Notes under the pieces: model-generated | Told to the model about the DNA's origin: nothing | Seen by the model: only the letters and a program-made list of their open reading frames with translations | Database searches by the model: none | Assembly (NCBI GenBank): GCA_031655335.1 | Contig: CP134226.1 | Span: 2,046,001 to 2,110,000 of the forward strand | From: Thalassospiraceae bacterium LMO-SO8 | Lineage (GTDB): Bacteria > Pseudomonadota > Alphaproteobacteria > Rhodospirillales > Casp-alpha2 | Length of the DNA: 64,000 bases | Reading direction: 5' to 3' | Program-made: the position numbers and the translations under genes | Shown: positions 56,044 to 64,000 of the stretch, piece after piece | How the letters are laid out: each line of letters opens with the position of its first letter | Numbering within the stretch: the first letter of the stretch is position 1

Positions 56044-57987
56044 GTGGCAGACCGCGACTACGATCATACCTACCTGGCGCTTCGCCGCCCGACCTACGCC
56101 AGCCGCACGTTCCTGGGCGGAACCCGGCTGTCGACGCGCACCGGGATGTTCGTGATCGTGGGGCTGTTGGCGGTCATGGTCTACGCCGGGCTTATCGTGC
56201 ATGTGAACGACCGGGTATCCGCCGCCCACCTGGGGCTTGAGCGGGCGCAGAATCTGAGCACGCTGGTCACCGCCGTCGCCCGCGGACAGGCCGCCCTGCA
56301 AACCGACGAGAAACGCTATATCCTGACCCGCGATGCGGCGGCGGCGCAAGACATGCGCGGCCTTCTGGATGAACAATCGCGCACCCTTGACGCCCTCGGC
56401 GCCCATGCGGACGCGGGCGACCTTGCGCGGCCGATCGCGACCCTGAAGGACGGTCTGGTGCAATACGATCAGCACCTGTCGGAATTGGTCGGCGCCCTGT
56501 CCAGCAATCCCGCGGCGGCGGGCGGCGCCCTGCGCGACGCCGATCAGGCCCTGGCGCCCCGGCTTGCCGCCTCGGGCCGGCGCGGGTTGCCGGAACTTCT
56601 GTCGCGGGTCAACCAGTTGGGCAGCGAAATGGTCCTGACCGGCGATCCGGTGCATCTGGTCGACCTTCAGGACGCCTACAAGCAACTGGCGGCGCGGATC
56701 GAAGACGCGGGCTTGCCGCGGGGCGACCGTGCGGCGATCACCGATCTGCTGATCCGTCACCAGGACGCCATGATGGCCCTGATAACCGCGCGGGTGCGCG
56801 TCAACGAGGACGCCCAGCGGTTCGACGACATTCTGACCTACATGGCGCCCTCCCTGGCGGCGCTGACCAGCGTTGCCGGCGAACTGACCGGCGAACGCTG
56901 GGACGCCCTGACCGCCGCCCGCAAGTTCGCCGCCGCGTCCCTGGTCGGCGGCGGGGCCGCGATCATCCTTTGGGTGGTGACGCTCGGGCTCATCGTCATG
57001 CGCACCATTACCCGCCCGGTTCAGGCCTTGGCCGAGGCCGCCGACAGGCTGGCCCGGGGCGACCGCACGGTCATGATTCCGGGCCGCGGCAACCGCGACG
57101 CCGTCGGCCAGCTTGCCCGCGCCTTCGACGACTGGATGGCGGCCATGGCCGATGCGGAGCACCTGCGTCAGGACCTGGACCATGCCCAGGCCAAGACCCT
57201 GCAAGCGGTCGAGACCATGGAGGCCGAAGCGCGCCGCGCCCAGGCCGCGTCCGACGACGCTGAGGTCCTGCGCCGCACGCTCGCGGATTATCGCCGTGAA
57301 ATGGACGAGATGGAAAACCTGCTGGCCGAATTCGAAGAGGACCAGGCCAATCAGGTCCCGGTGCCGGCGCTCGCCCGGGCCCAGGCCCTGGCGCAATCCC
57401 AGGTTCAGGCCGCGGCGGCGGGCGGGGAGGCGGCGCTGGGCAAGGTCTCCAACCATCTGTCGCAGGTCAGCCGTCAGGCATCGGCGGCGATTATCGATGT
57501 CGAACTGACCGATACCCTGATCCGCAACATCGCCGCCGCGCGCGAACAGTTGGATGGCTTGGGCGGCCATGTCGTCGCCGTGCGCGAGGAATTCAACCAG
57601 TTCCTGTTCGGCCGTCCGAACACGCCGGGCGGGGCCGATCCGGCCGCCGACGGCGACAAGACCGTGGCGATGGGCGGCGGCGCCGTGCGTCAGGCCAGTC
57701 TGAAGGATCCGGAATCGCGGGCTCGTCTGGCCGCCATCCGCGACGCCGTCGACCGCGCCGAGCGGGCGCTGAGCGCCTGCACGCGTGAGGTTGAACACGT
57801 TACCGACACGGCGCAGCGTCTGGCCGCCTCGGCGTCCGACGAGGCGCGCCTGGCGACCGACCAGTTGGCGGCGCAATCGGATTATCTACGGGCGTTGCTG
57901 GACACCCTCGCTCATCGCACGCAGCCGCAGGCGATCGCCGGGCCGGTGGCCCAGGCCTCAGGTTCGAAGGACCGCGACGCCGGGTAG
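56044..57987 (+). CDS. Two-TM HAMP-domain coiled-coil protein without chemoreceptor tip
   Basis: 647 residues starting at GTG 56044, with AAGG upstream. TM1 is about residues 35-54, a helical periplasmic domain of about 245 residues follows, TM2 about 299-319, HAMP about 320-372 ([18 protein letters not shown]), then long coiled coil (375-445) and a further helical region to 615. It has the receptor layout but none of the conserved hairpin tip (no [10 protein letters not shown] or AVVASEV motif), and no kinase or cyclase domain. It may sense and transmit by its coiled coil alone or be a structural or polar protein. Its last 30 bp overlap convergently with pgk. Confidence 0.85.
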   Translation: MADRDYDHTYLALRRPTYASRTFLGGTRLSTRTGMFVIVGLLAVMVYAGLIVHVNDRVSAAHLGLERAQNLSTLVTAVARGQAALQTDEKRYILTRDAAAAQDMRGLLDEQSRTLDALGAHADAGDLARPIATLKDGLVQYDQHLSELVGALSSNPAAAGGALRDADQALAPRLAASGRRGLPELLSRVNQLGSEMVLTGDPVHLVDLQDAYKQLAARIEDAGLPRGDRAAITDLLIRHQDAMMALITARVRVNEDAQRFDDILTYMAPSLAALTSVAGELTGERWDALTAARKFAAASLVGGGAAIILWVVTLGLIVMRTITRPVQALAEAADRLARGDRTVMIPGRGNRDAVGQLARAFDDWMAAMADAEHLRQDLDHAQAKTLQAVETMEAEARRAQAASDDAEVLRRTLADYRREMDEMENLLAEFEEDQANQVPVPALARAQALAQSQVQAAAAGGEAALGKVSNHLSQVSRQASAAIIDVELTDTLIRNIAAAREQLDGLGGHVVAVREEFNQFLFGRPNTPGGADPAADGDKTVAMGGGAVRQASLKDPESRARLAAIRDAVDRAERALSACTREVEHVTDTAQRLAASASDEARLATDQLAAQSDYLRALLDTLAHRTQPQAIAGPVAQASGSKDRDAG

Positions 57988-59151
57988 GTCCTTGCCTTCC
58001 AGCCATTCCAGGAACGCGCCGCCGGCGGCGGAGACATAGGAAAATTCGGCGCCCACGCCGGCGTTGATCAGCGCCGCCACCGTGTCGCCCCCGCCCGCGA
58101 CGGATGTCAGCGTGCCGTCCCGGGTCAGCACCGCGGCCGCGCGGGCCAACTCGTTGGTGCCGGCGTCGAAGGGTTTGATCTCGAACGCCCCCAGGGGGCC
58201 GTTCCACACCAGGGTGCGGCAATCCTTCAAGCGCTTGATCAGGTGCTGGACGGTGACCGGGCCGACATCCAGCATCATGGCGTCATCGGGCACGGCGCGC
58301 ACATCGACCACGTCCGACGGCGCGCCTTCCTTGAATTCGCGGGCGATCACCGCATCGACGGGCAGGGCGACCTCACAGCCGGCCTTTTCGGCGCGGGCAA
58401 GGATGTCCCTGGCCGCGTCGGCCATGTCGTGCTCGCACAGCGACTTGCCGACGTCGATGCCCTGGGCATGCAGGAAGGTATTGGCCATGCCGCCGCCGAT
58501 GATCAAAAGGTCGACCTTTTCCACCAGGTTTCCCAGGACTTCCATCTTGGTCGAGACCTTGGCGCCGCCGACCACGGCGGCGACCGGATGTTCCGGGGCT
58601 TCCAACGCCTTGGTCAGGGCGTCCAGTTCGGCCTGCATCAGGCGTCCGGCGGCGGCGGGCAGCAGGCGGGCGATGGCCTCGGTCGAGGCATGGGCCCGGT
58701 GCGACACGGAAAAGGCGTCGTTGACGTAAAAATCTCCCAGCGCGGCCAACTCGGCGGCGAAGGCGGGATCGTTGGCTTCCTCTTCGGCGTGGAAGCGCAG
58801 GTTTTCCAGCACGCAGACCTCGCCGTCCTTCATGGCGCGGATCACGGCCTGGGCCTCGGGGCCGATGCAGTCGGGGGCGAAGGCGATCTCGCGCCCCAGG
58901 ATACCGGACAGGGCGTCGGCCACGGGCTTCAGGCTCATCCCGGGGACGACCTTGCCCTTGGGCCGGTCGAAGTGGGACAGCACGCAGACCCGGGCCCCCG
59001 CCGTGATCAGATCGGTCAGGGTCACGGCGGACCGCTCAAGGCGCGTGGCGTCGGATACTTCGCCGTCCTTCATGGGCACGTTGAGGTCGCAGCGCACCAG
59101 GACGGTTTTGCCCCGGACGTCGAGATCGTCGATGGTCTTGAATTGGCGCAT
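57958..59151 (-). CDS. pgk: Phosphoglycerate kinase
   Basis: Glycolytic/gluconeogenic kinase, 397 residues. [13 protein letters not shown] at the N-terminus, [57 protein letters not shown] and the ATP-site [11 protein letters not shown] are present. It overlaps the convergent HAMP-protein gene by 30 bp. It is downstream of ccmI on the same strand with 95 bp between, so may be read in part from the ccm operon. Confidence 0.98.
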   Translation of the reverse strand: MRQFKTIDDLDVRGKTVLVRCDLNVPMKDGEVSDATRLERSAVTLTDLITAGARVCVLSHFDRPKGKVVPGMSLKPVADALSGILGREIAFAPDCIGPEAQAVIRAMKDGEVCVLENLRFHAEEEANDPAFAAELAALGDFYVNDAFSVSHRAHASTEAIARLLPAAAGRLMQAELDALTKALEAPEHPVAAVVGGAKVSTKMEVLGNLVEKVDLLIIGGGMANTFLHAQGIDVGKSLCEHDMADAARDILARAEKAGCEVALPVDAVIAREFKEGAPSDVVDVRAVPDDAMMLDVGPVTVQHLIKRLKDCRTLVWNGPLGAFEIKPFDAGTNELARAAAVLTRDGTLTSVAGGGDTVAALINAGVGAEFSYVSAAGGAFLEWLEGKDLPGVAVLRT

Positions 59152-59246
59152 GGTGCGGAGATCCCCCTAGGTCGGTTTCTCATGATCGGATTGCTGGCGG
59201 TTATAGGGGATAGTCACCGCCCGCGCCAAGGGGCAGTTGACGGAAT

Positions 59247-60470
59247 CTAGGGGGTGAGACGCTTGATCTCGGCCGCCGCCGCGTCGGCCTTGGCCGTGTC
59301 GCCCAGCACCCGGTAGGCACGCTCAAGCCGCGTCCAACCGGCCAGATCGTCCGGGTTTTCCTTTAGCCGGTCGGCCAGACGCGCGACCATGCCGCGGATC
59401 ATGGCGTCGCGGTCCTCGGCGGTCATGTCCTGGGCCGCCTCCATCTGTTCGCGGGACGGTCCCGGCTGAGCGGCGGGGGCCTCGGCATGGGGGTCGGCAC
59501 CCTCGGGCCGCATGATGGGGGTCGAGGGGCGCAGCACCGGGGGCTGTTGCGCCAACAGCTTGCGGGCGTCCTCGGACATGGTGATGGTCAGGGGATCGAT
59601 CTTCAGGTCCTCGGCGGCGCGGGCGATCTGCTGGCGCACCACGGGCACCCAGGGGGCGTCTTCCGACGAAATGGCGACCAGATCCGCCCAGTCCTGCAAC
59701 GCCCCATTGACGTCACCGGCCTGCGCCTTTTTCAGGCCCAGGTAATAGCGGGCCTTTGGGTTGAAGGGGGCCTTGTCGCGCACGGCCCGGAAGATCGCCG
59801 CCGCGTCGTCCGTGACCTTCATCTGGCTGGTCAGGATCAGGGCCTCGGCATAGGCGATCTCCACGTCGGTTCGGCCGCCGGCGACCCCGCGTGCGCGGGC
59901 GAAGGCGCTCAGGGCATCGGCGAAGCGTTCCATGGAAATGTAGCTGCGGCCGAGCAGCAGCCAGCCCTCGATATCGTCCGGATTGTCCTTCAGCCGGTCC
60001 GCCAGGCGGTCGACCATGGCGGTCATTTCGGGATTGGGTTCCGGGCGTGCCGCGGTCTGCGCCGCCACCTGTTCGGCGGGCAGGTCACGGGCGGCGAAGG
60101 GCTGGTCCGGTTGGCCGGGCGAGCCCAGGACGACGTAGAGGGCCGCCGCCGCCAGCGGCACGCCGCCGCCGATCAGCACGGCGGTCAGGCGGCGTGGGCC
60201 GCCGCTGCCGGTGAGGCTTGTCCCGGCCTGCAATTCCGTGTCGGCGGCCAGCATGCGGCGCTGGACTTCCAGGCGCGCGGCCTCGGCGGTCTCGGCATCC
60301 AGCAGGCCCTGGGCCGCGTCGCGTTCGATCTCCTTCAATTGATCGCGGAACACGGTCAGGTCGTATTCGGCGCGGGCCGCGGGGGCGGCGTTACGGCGCA
60401 GCAGCGGCCCGGCCAGGGCCAGCCCGACAACGGCCGCCAGCACCGCCATGGCGATGACCAGGGCGGTCAT
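59247..60470 (-). CDS. ccmI: Cytochrome c maturation protein CcmI
   Basis: Apocytochrome c chaperone of the Ccm system, 407 residues. TM1 at the N-terminus, [21 protein letters not shown] is the CcmI1 leucine-zipper-like part, a second TM about residues 95-115, then periplasmic TPR repeats ([27 protein letters not shown]). It overlaps ccmH as ATGA. Last gene of the ccm run. Confidence 0.95.
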   Translation of the reverse strand: MTALVIAMAVLAAVVGLALAGPLLRRNAAPAARAEYDLTVFRDQLKEIERDAAQGLLDAETAEAARLEVQRRMLAADTELQAGTSLTGSGGPRRLTAVLIGGGVPLAAAALYVVLGSPGQPDQPFAARDLPAEQVAAQTAARPEPNPEMTAMVDRLADRLKDNPDDIEGWLLLGRSYISMERFADALSAFARARGVAGGRTDVEIAYAEALILTSQMKVTDDAAAIFRAVRDKAPFNPKARYYLGLKKAQAGDVNGALQDWADLVAISSEDAPWVPVVRQQIARAAEDLKIDPLTITMSEDARKLLAQQPPVLRPSTPIMRPEGADPHAEAPAAQPGPSREQMEAAQDMTAEDRDAMIRGMVARLADRLKENPDDLAGWTRLERAYRVLGDTAKADAAAAEIKRLTP

Positions 60471-60943
60471 GGGGCATCTCCCTCAAGCAGTTTGTTCAGA
60501 CGCGCCCGTTCTTCGGCCGACAGCGGCTGTGCCGCGACTGGCGATGCCGTGCGGCGGCGGCGGTAAAACAGGATCAGGGCCAGGATGCCAAACAAGGCGA
60601 CCACCGCCGGCCCGGCCCAAAGCACGAGGGTCGAGGCCTTCACCGGCGGCTTCAGCAGCACGAAATCACCGTAGCGCGCGACCACGTAGTCGATCACCTG
60701 TTCGTTGCTGTCACCGGCCTTCAGGCGCTCGCGCACCAGCACGCGCAAATCCTTGGCCAGGCCGGCGTCGGAATCGTCGATCGATTGGTTCTGGCAGACC
60801 AGGCAGCGCAGATCCTTGGAGATTACCCGCGCGCGATGTTCCAGCGCCGGATCGGTCAGCATCTCGTCCGGGTTAACGGCGCGGGCGGGCGACAACGGTA
60901 GAACGGCCAACAGCAAGGCGACGAAAACCATGGCGCGGATCAT
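60467..60943 (-). CDS. ccmH: Cytochrome c maturation protein CcmH
   Basis: Thiol-redox protein that reduces apocytochrome cysteines. 158 residues: signal peptide, [23 protein letters not shown] carrying the CxxC, and a C-terminal membrane helix ([17 protein letters not shown]). Overlaps ccmG upstream and ccmI downstream by 4 nt each. Confidence 0.97.
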   Translation of the reverse strand: MIRAMVFVALLLAVLPLSPARAVNPDEMLTDPALEHRARVISKDLRCLVCQNQSIDDSDAGLAKDLRVLVRERLKAGDSNEQVIDYVVARYGDFVLLKPPVKASTLVLWAGPAVVALFGILALILFYRRRRTASPVAAQPLSAEERARLNKLLEGDAP

Positions 60944-61488
60944 TTGCCGGTTCCCTGGATCTGGCGGATCAACGGTAGGATTTCCTTTTCCAGCTTGTCG
61001 CCGACGATGGGCCCCACGTGTTTGAAGCGGATGCGCCCCGTGCCGTCGACGATGAAGGTTTCCGGCACGCCGTAGACACCCCAGTCGATGCCGACGCGCC
61101 CGCTTTCATCCGCGCCCGTGGCCGTATAGTTGTCGCCCAGCTGGTTGAGCCAGGCGCGCGCCGCCTGGGGCGTGTCCTTGTAGTTCAGGCCGTAGACGGG
61201 AACGATGCCCATCTTGGCCAGCTTGTTGATCTCGGGATGTTCGGCGCGGCAGGGCACGCACCAGCTGGCGAATACGTTGACGATACTGACCTGGCCCTTT
61301 TTCAGGTCGGCCGTGGCGAAGCCCGGGGTCTTGCCGCCGGCCACGGGCGGCAGGGTGAATTCGGGCGCCGGCTTGTCGATCAGGGCCGAGGGGATGATCT
61401 TGGGGTCCTTGGTCAGGCCGACCGCGAAGTAGAGGGCAAGCACCAGGAACAGGCCAAGCGGCAGCAGATAGGGCAGGCGCGATTTCAT
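60940..61488 (-). CDS. ccmG: Thiol:disulfide interchange protein CcmG/DsbE
   Basis: 182-residue membrane-anchored thioredoxin-like protein. An N-terminal TM is followed by [17 protein letters not shown] with the WCVPC active site, and [21 protein letters not shown], the CcmG cis-Pro region. Supplies reductant to CcmH. Confidence 0.97.
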   Translation of the reverse strand: MKSRLPYLLPLGLFLVLALYFAVGLTKDPKIIPSALIDKPAPEFTLPPVAGGKTPGFATADLKKGQVSIVNVFASWCVPCRAEHPEINKLAKMGIVPVYGLNYKDTPQAARAWLNQLGDNYTATGADESGRVGIDWGVYGVPETFIVDGTGRIRFKHVGPIVGDKLEKEILPLIRQIQGTGK

Positions 61489-61497
61489 GGCCTGTCC

Positions 61498-63492
61498 TCA
61501 GTCCGCGCCCGCGGCCTGGACCACGGCGCCGCGCCGCGCCGGGGCGCCGACGCGGTGACGGCGGTCCGACAGGCTGAGGGCACCCCCCGCGATCATGATC
61601 ATCAGCCCACCCCACATCCAGGCGACCAGCGGGTTGAAATACAGCCGCGTGACGAAGCCGGGCTTGCCTTCGGGCGTGGTGCCCTGGTCGCCGATCACGG
61701 CATAGATGTCGCCCAGCAGGGTGGGCTCGATCCCGGCCTCGGTCGTCGGCTGGCCCGAGACGTTGTAGACGCGCTTTTCCGGGTCGAGGACGACCAAAAC
61801 CTTGCCGCCCTTGGACACCGTGAAGTGACCGGCGGTGAAGGCGTAGTTGGGGCCTTGGCCGCTTTTGGCGCCGTCGAAACGGAATTCGTAACCGGCCAGC
61901 GTCACCGTGTCGCCCGGCGCCATGACCTGGATGCTTTCCTTGACCCAGGCGCCGGCCCCGGTCATCCCGGCGATGGTCACGGCCAGGCCCAAATGGGCCA
62001 GGGTCATGCCCCAGGCGGCGCGCGGCTGCCGCGCCAGACGGGTGAAGGCGCGGCCCAGGCCGTCGCGGCCCAGGCGCAGGCGTTCCGCCAGTTCGACCAG
62101 TGTGCCGATGGCAAGCCAGGCCGCCAAGGCCATGCCGACGATGCCCAGGAACGGGCCGTCCGTGACCAGGGCCCAGGCGGCGACGGCGGCCAGCAGGGCC
62201 GCCACCATGGCGGGCCACAGGCGGGCCACGGCGGCGCGCCAGTCGCCCCGTTTCCAATTGAGCATGGGGCCGACCGCCATGACCAGGATCATGGGCAGCA
62301 TGATGGGGATGAACACGGCGTTGAAGAACGGCGGGCCGACCGAGACCTTGCCGCCGCCGACGGCGTCGAGCAGCAGGGGATAGAGCGTGCCGAGCAGCAC
62401 CACCGCCGTGGCCGTCGCCATGACCAGATTGTTGAACAGCAATCCGCCCTCGCGGCTGATCGGCTGGAACAGGCCGGTCGAGATCAGCTGCGGGCCGCGC
62501 CAGGCATAGAGGGCGAGCGAGCCGCCGATCACGATGATCAGCAGGATCAGGATGAACACGCCGCGCGTCGGATCCGTGGCGAAGGCATGAACCGAGGTCA
62601 GCACGCCGGACCGCACCAGGAAGGTGCCGAGCAGGCTCATGGAAAAGGTGATGATGGCGAGCAGGATGGTCCAGCCCTTCAAGGTGTCGCGCTTTTCCAC
62701 CACCGTCGCCGAATGCAGCAGGGCCGTGCCCGCCAGCCAGGGCATGAACGACGCGTTTTCGACCGGGTCCCAGTACCACCAGCCGCCCCAGCCCAGTTCG
62801 TAATAGGCCCACCAGCTGCCCAATCCGATGCCGGCGGTGAGGAAGCACCAGGCGGCCAGGGTCCAGGGCCGCACCCAGCGCGCCCAGGCGGCGTCGACCC
62901 GGCCTTCGATCAGGGCCGCGATGGCGAAGGAAAACGCCATGGAGAAGCCGACATAGCCCAGATAGAGCATGGGCGGATGGAAGGCGAGACCTGGGTCCTG
63001 CAACAGCGGGTTGAGGTCGTTGCCGTTGACCGGCGCCGGGATCAGCCGTTCGAACGGGTTCGAGGTTAAAAGGATGAACAGATAGAAGCCGACGGCGATC
63101 AGGGCCTGGATCGACAGCACGCGGGCACGCAAGCTGGGCGGCAGGTTGGCGCCGAAGGCGGCGACGGCGGAGCCGAACAGCGCCAGGATCAGCACCCACA
63201 GCAGCATCGAGCCCTCGTGGTTCCCCCATACGCCGGAAATCTTGTAGAGCAGCGGCTTGTCCGTATGCGAGTTCTGGGCGACGTTGAGGACGGAAAAGTC
63301 CGACGTGATGTAGAGGTTCATCAGGCAGCCGAAGGCGACGGCGACCAGCAGGAACTGCGCCAGCGCCGCCGGGCGGGCCACGGCCATCCATCCGGCGTCG
63401 CCCCGTTGCGCGCCGATCAGCGGCAGGGTGGCCTGCACGGCGGCGACGAACAGCGCCAAGATCAGCGCGAAGTGGCCCAGTTCGGCGATCAT
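61498..63492 (-). CDS. ccmF: Heme lyase CcmF
   Basis: 664-residue multi-TM subunit of the cytochrome c heme lyase. The WWD signature is WGGWWYWDPVENASFMPW, and the conserved histidine pairs and GNHEGSMLLWVLILALFGS are present. It overlaps ccmE (ATGA) and is followed by ccmG after 9 bp. Confidence 0.98.
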   Translation of the reverse strand: MIAELGHFALILALFVAAVQATLPLIGAQRGDAGWMAVARPAALAQFLLVAVAFGCLMNLYITSDFSVLNVAQNSHTDKPLLYKISGVWGNHEGSMLLWVLILALFGSAVAAFGANLPPSLRARVLSIQALIAVGFYLFILLTSNPFERLIPAPVNGNDLNPLLQDPGLAFHPPMLYLGYVGFSMAFSFAIAALIEGRVDAAWARWVRPWTLAAWCFLTAGIGLGSWWAYYELGWGGWWYWDPVENASFMPWLAGTALLHSATVVEKRDTLKGWTILLAIITFSMSLLGTFLVRSGVLTSVHAFATDPTRGVFILILLIIVIGGSLALYAWRGPQLISTGLFQPISREGGLLFNNLVMATATAVVLLGTLYPLLLDAVGGGKVSVGPPFFNAVFIPIMLPMILVMAVGPMLNWKRGDWRAAVARLWPAMVAALLAAVAAWALVTDGPFLGIVGMALAAWLAIGTLVELAERLRLGRDGLGRAFTRLARQPRAAWGMTLAHLGLAVTIAGMTGAGAWVKESIQVMAPGDTVTLAGYEFRFDGAKSGQGPNYAFTAGHFTVSKGGKVLVVLDPEKRVYNVSGQPTTEAGIEPTLLGDIYAVIGDQGTTPEGKPGFVTRLYFNPLVAWMWGGLMIMIAGGALSLSDRRHRVGAPARRGAVVQAAGAD

Positions 63493-63959
63493 TTGGCGGT
63501 TTCCCCCTTACCTGGGTGTTTCTGGCCCGATCCTTCCTGCCAGCGGCCGGATTTCTTCAGCGCGTCGGCGACCTCGGGCGGCATGTAATTTTCGTCGTGC
63601 TTGGCCAGCACTTCCTCGGCCACGAACAGGCCGCCCATCAGGCGGCCCTCGGTGACCACGCCCTGACCCTCGCGGAACAGGTCGGGCAGGATACCCCTGT
63701 AGGTCACGTCGATCACGTTGGCCCCGTCGGTAATGCGGAAGGCGGTGACGGCACCGGCCAGTTTCTTCACGCTGCCGTCCTCGACCAGGCCGCCCAGGCG
63801 CACGCGGCGGTCGATCTTGACCTTGCCCTCGGCGATGTCGGTCGGGGAATGGAAGAACACGATGCTTTCCTCGAAGGCGGTCAGCACCAGGGCGGCGGCG
63901 ACGCCCAGCAGGCACAGCCCGATGGCGGCGAAGGTCAGGCGTTTATGCTTGCGCTTCAC
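63489..63959 (-). CDS. ccmE: Cytochrome c-type biogenesis heme chaperone CcmE
   Basis: 156-residue membrane-anchored heme chaperone. GTG start at 63959 (KRKHKRLTFAAIGLCLLG gives the N-terminal anchor). The heme-binding histidine is in LAKHDENYMPPEV near residue 120. It overlaps both neighbours by 4 nt. Confidence 0.97.
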   Translation of the reverse strand: MKRKHKRLTFAAIGLCLLGVAAALVLTAFEESIVFFHSPTDIAEGKVKIDRRVRLGGLVEDGSVKKLAGAVTAFRITDGANVIDVTYRGILPDLFREGQGVVTEGRLMGGLFVAEEVLAKHDENYMPPEVADALKKSGRWQEGSGQKHPGKGETAK

Positions 63960-64000
63960 GGCCCGGCCGCTCCGTCCTTGGGGGCCGCACCCCGCCTGGG
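63956..64000 (-). CDS. C-terminal end of upstream ccm gene (probably ccmD), partial
   Basis: The 14 codons read PRRGAAPKDGAAGP then TGA, which overlaps the ccmE GTG as GTGA. Position just before ccmE and the basic, Gly/Ala/Pro-rich end suit CcmD, the small heme-exporter subunit; the rest is beyond the window. Confidence 0.5.
   Translation of the reverse strand, partial: PRRGAAPKDGAAGP

Noticed and set aside
61106-63391. 761-codon minus-strand frame across ccmG and ccmF
   Set aside because: Out-of-frame reading of ccmF and ccmG; Arg/Pro/His-rich shadow.

Overview
The window is high-GC, densely coded bacterial DNA and reads as core chromosome of an alphaproteobacterium, most likely Rhodospirillales-like. 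This rests on gene orders usual in that group: mdh-sucC-sucD-sucA, sdhCDAB, ffh-rpsP-rimM-trmD-rplS followed by leuCDB, and ccmDEFGHI. It also rests on a Rhodospirillum-type porin, an AtzG-like protein with its amidase, and 4-nt ATGA gene junctions. I see no rRNA, tRNA, CRISPR array, insertion sequence, prophage or clear island. Organism placement is inference, since no marker search could be run.

Layout. 1-5.5 kb: TCA-cycle genes on the minus strand (sucA partial, sucD, sucC, mdh). 5.8-13.1 kb: a methyltransferase, nadC-nadA, zapE, an SAF-domain oxidoreductase, a sterol-desaturase-family protein and a PaiB-like flavoprotein. 13.3-17.0 kb: a DUF6494-type protein and sdhCDAB. 17.0-17.85 kb: a non-coding stretch with two DnaA-box-like sites and a strongly structured element in front of an MFS transporter. 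19-24.2 kb: a porin and two paralogous chemoreceptors. 24.3-26.3 kb: mesaconyl-CoA hydratase and a malyl-CoA lyase/thioesterase homologue. 26.4-30.1 kb: pyridoxal kinase, then a five-gene ArsR / two SRPBCC / MoaD-like / Asp-box propeller cluster with a visible operator. 30-36 kb: ppc, multicopper oxidase, cytochrome c and asd. 36-45 kb: a soluble PAS histidine kinase, leuBDC, and the rplS-trmD-rimM-rpsP-ffh translation/SRP cluster. 45-50.2 kb: an XRE regulator, a ferredoxin-like protein, dapF-mtaB-ftsY and a HAD hydrolase. 50.2-58 kb: amidase with small partner, YdbL-YnbE, DUF924, a lipoprotein, DUF2141, small proteins, NUDIX, and a HAMP protein without a chemoreceptor tip. 58-64 kb: pgk and the cytochrome c maturation operon, running off the right edge.

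How the genes fit together. The window encodes much of an aerobic TCA cycle (succinyl-CoA synthetase, succinate dehydrogenase, malate dehydrogenase, 2-oxoglutarate dehydrogenase E1), anaplerosis by PEP carboxylase, and two enzymes of the ethylmalonyl-CoA type of acyl-CoA metabolism. It also holds NAD and amino-acid biosynthesis (nadAC, leuBCD, asd, dapF), SRP targeting (ffh, ftsY) and cytochrome c maturation, which would serve the cytochrome c beside the multicopper oxidase.

The items that look least described are: (1) the autoregulated ArsR-SRPBCC-SRPBCC-MoaD-propeller operon; (2) malate dehydrogenase with a 50-residue Lys/Ala/Pro histone-H1-like tail; (3) the branched RNA-like element before the MFS gene; (4) a two-TM HAMP/coiled-coil protein built like a chemoreceptor but lacking its signalling tip; (5) YnbE-YdbL without YdbH.
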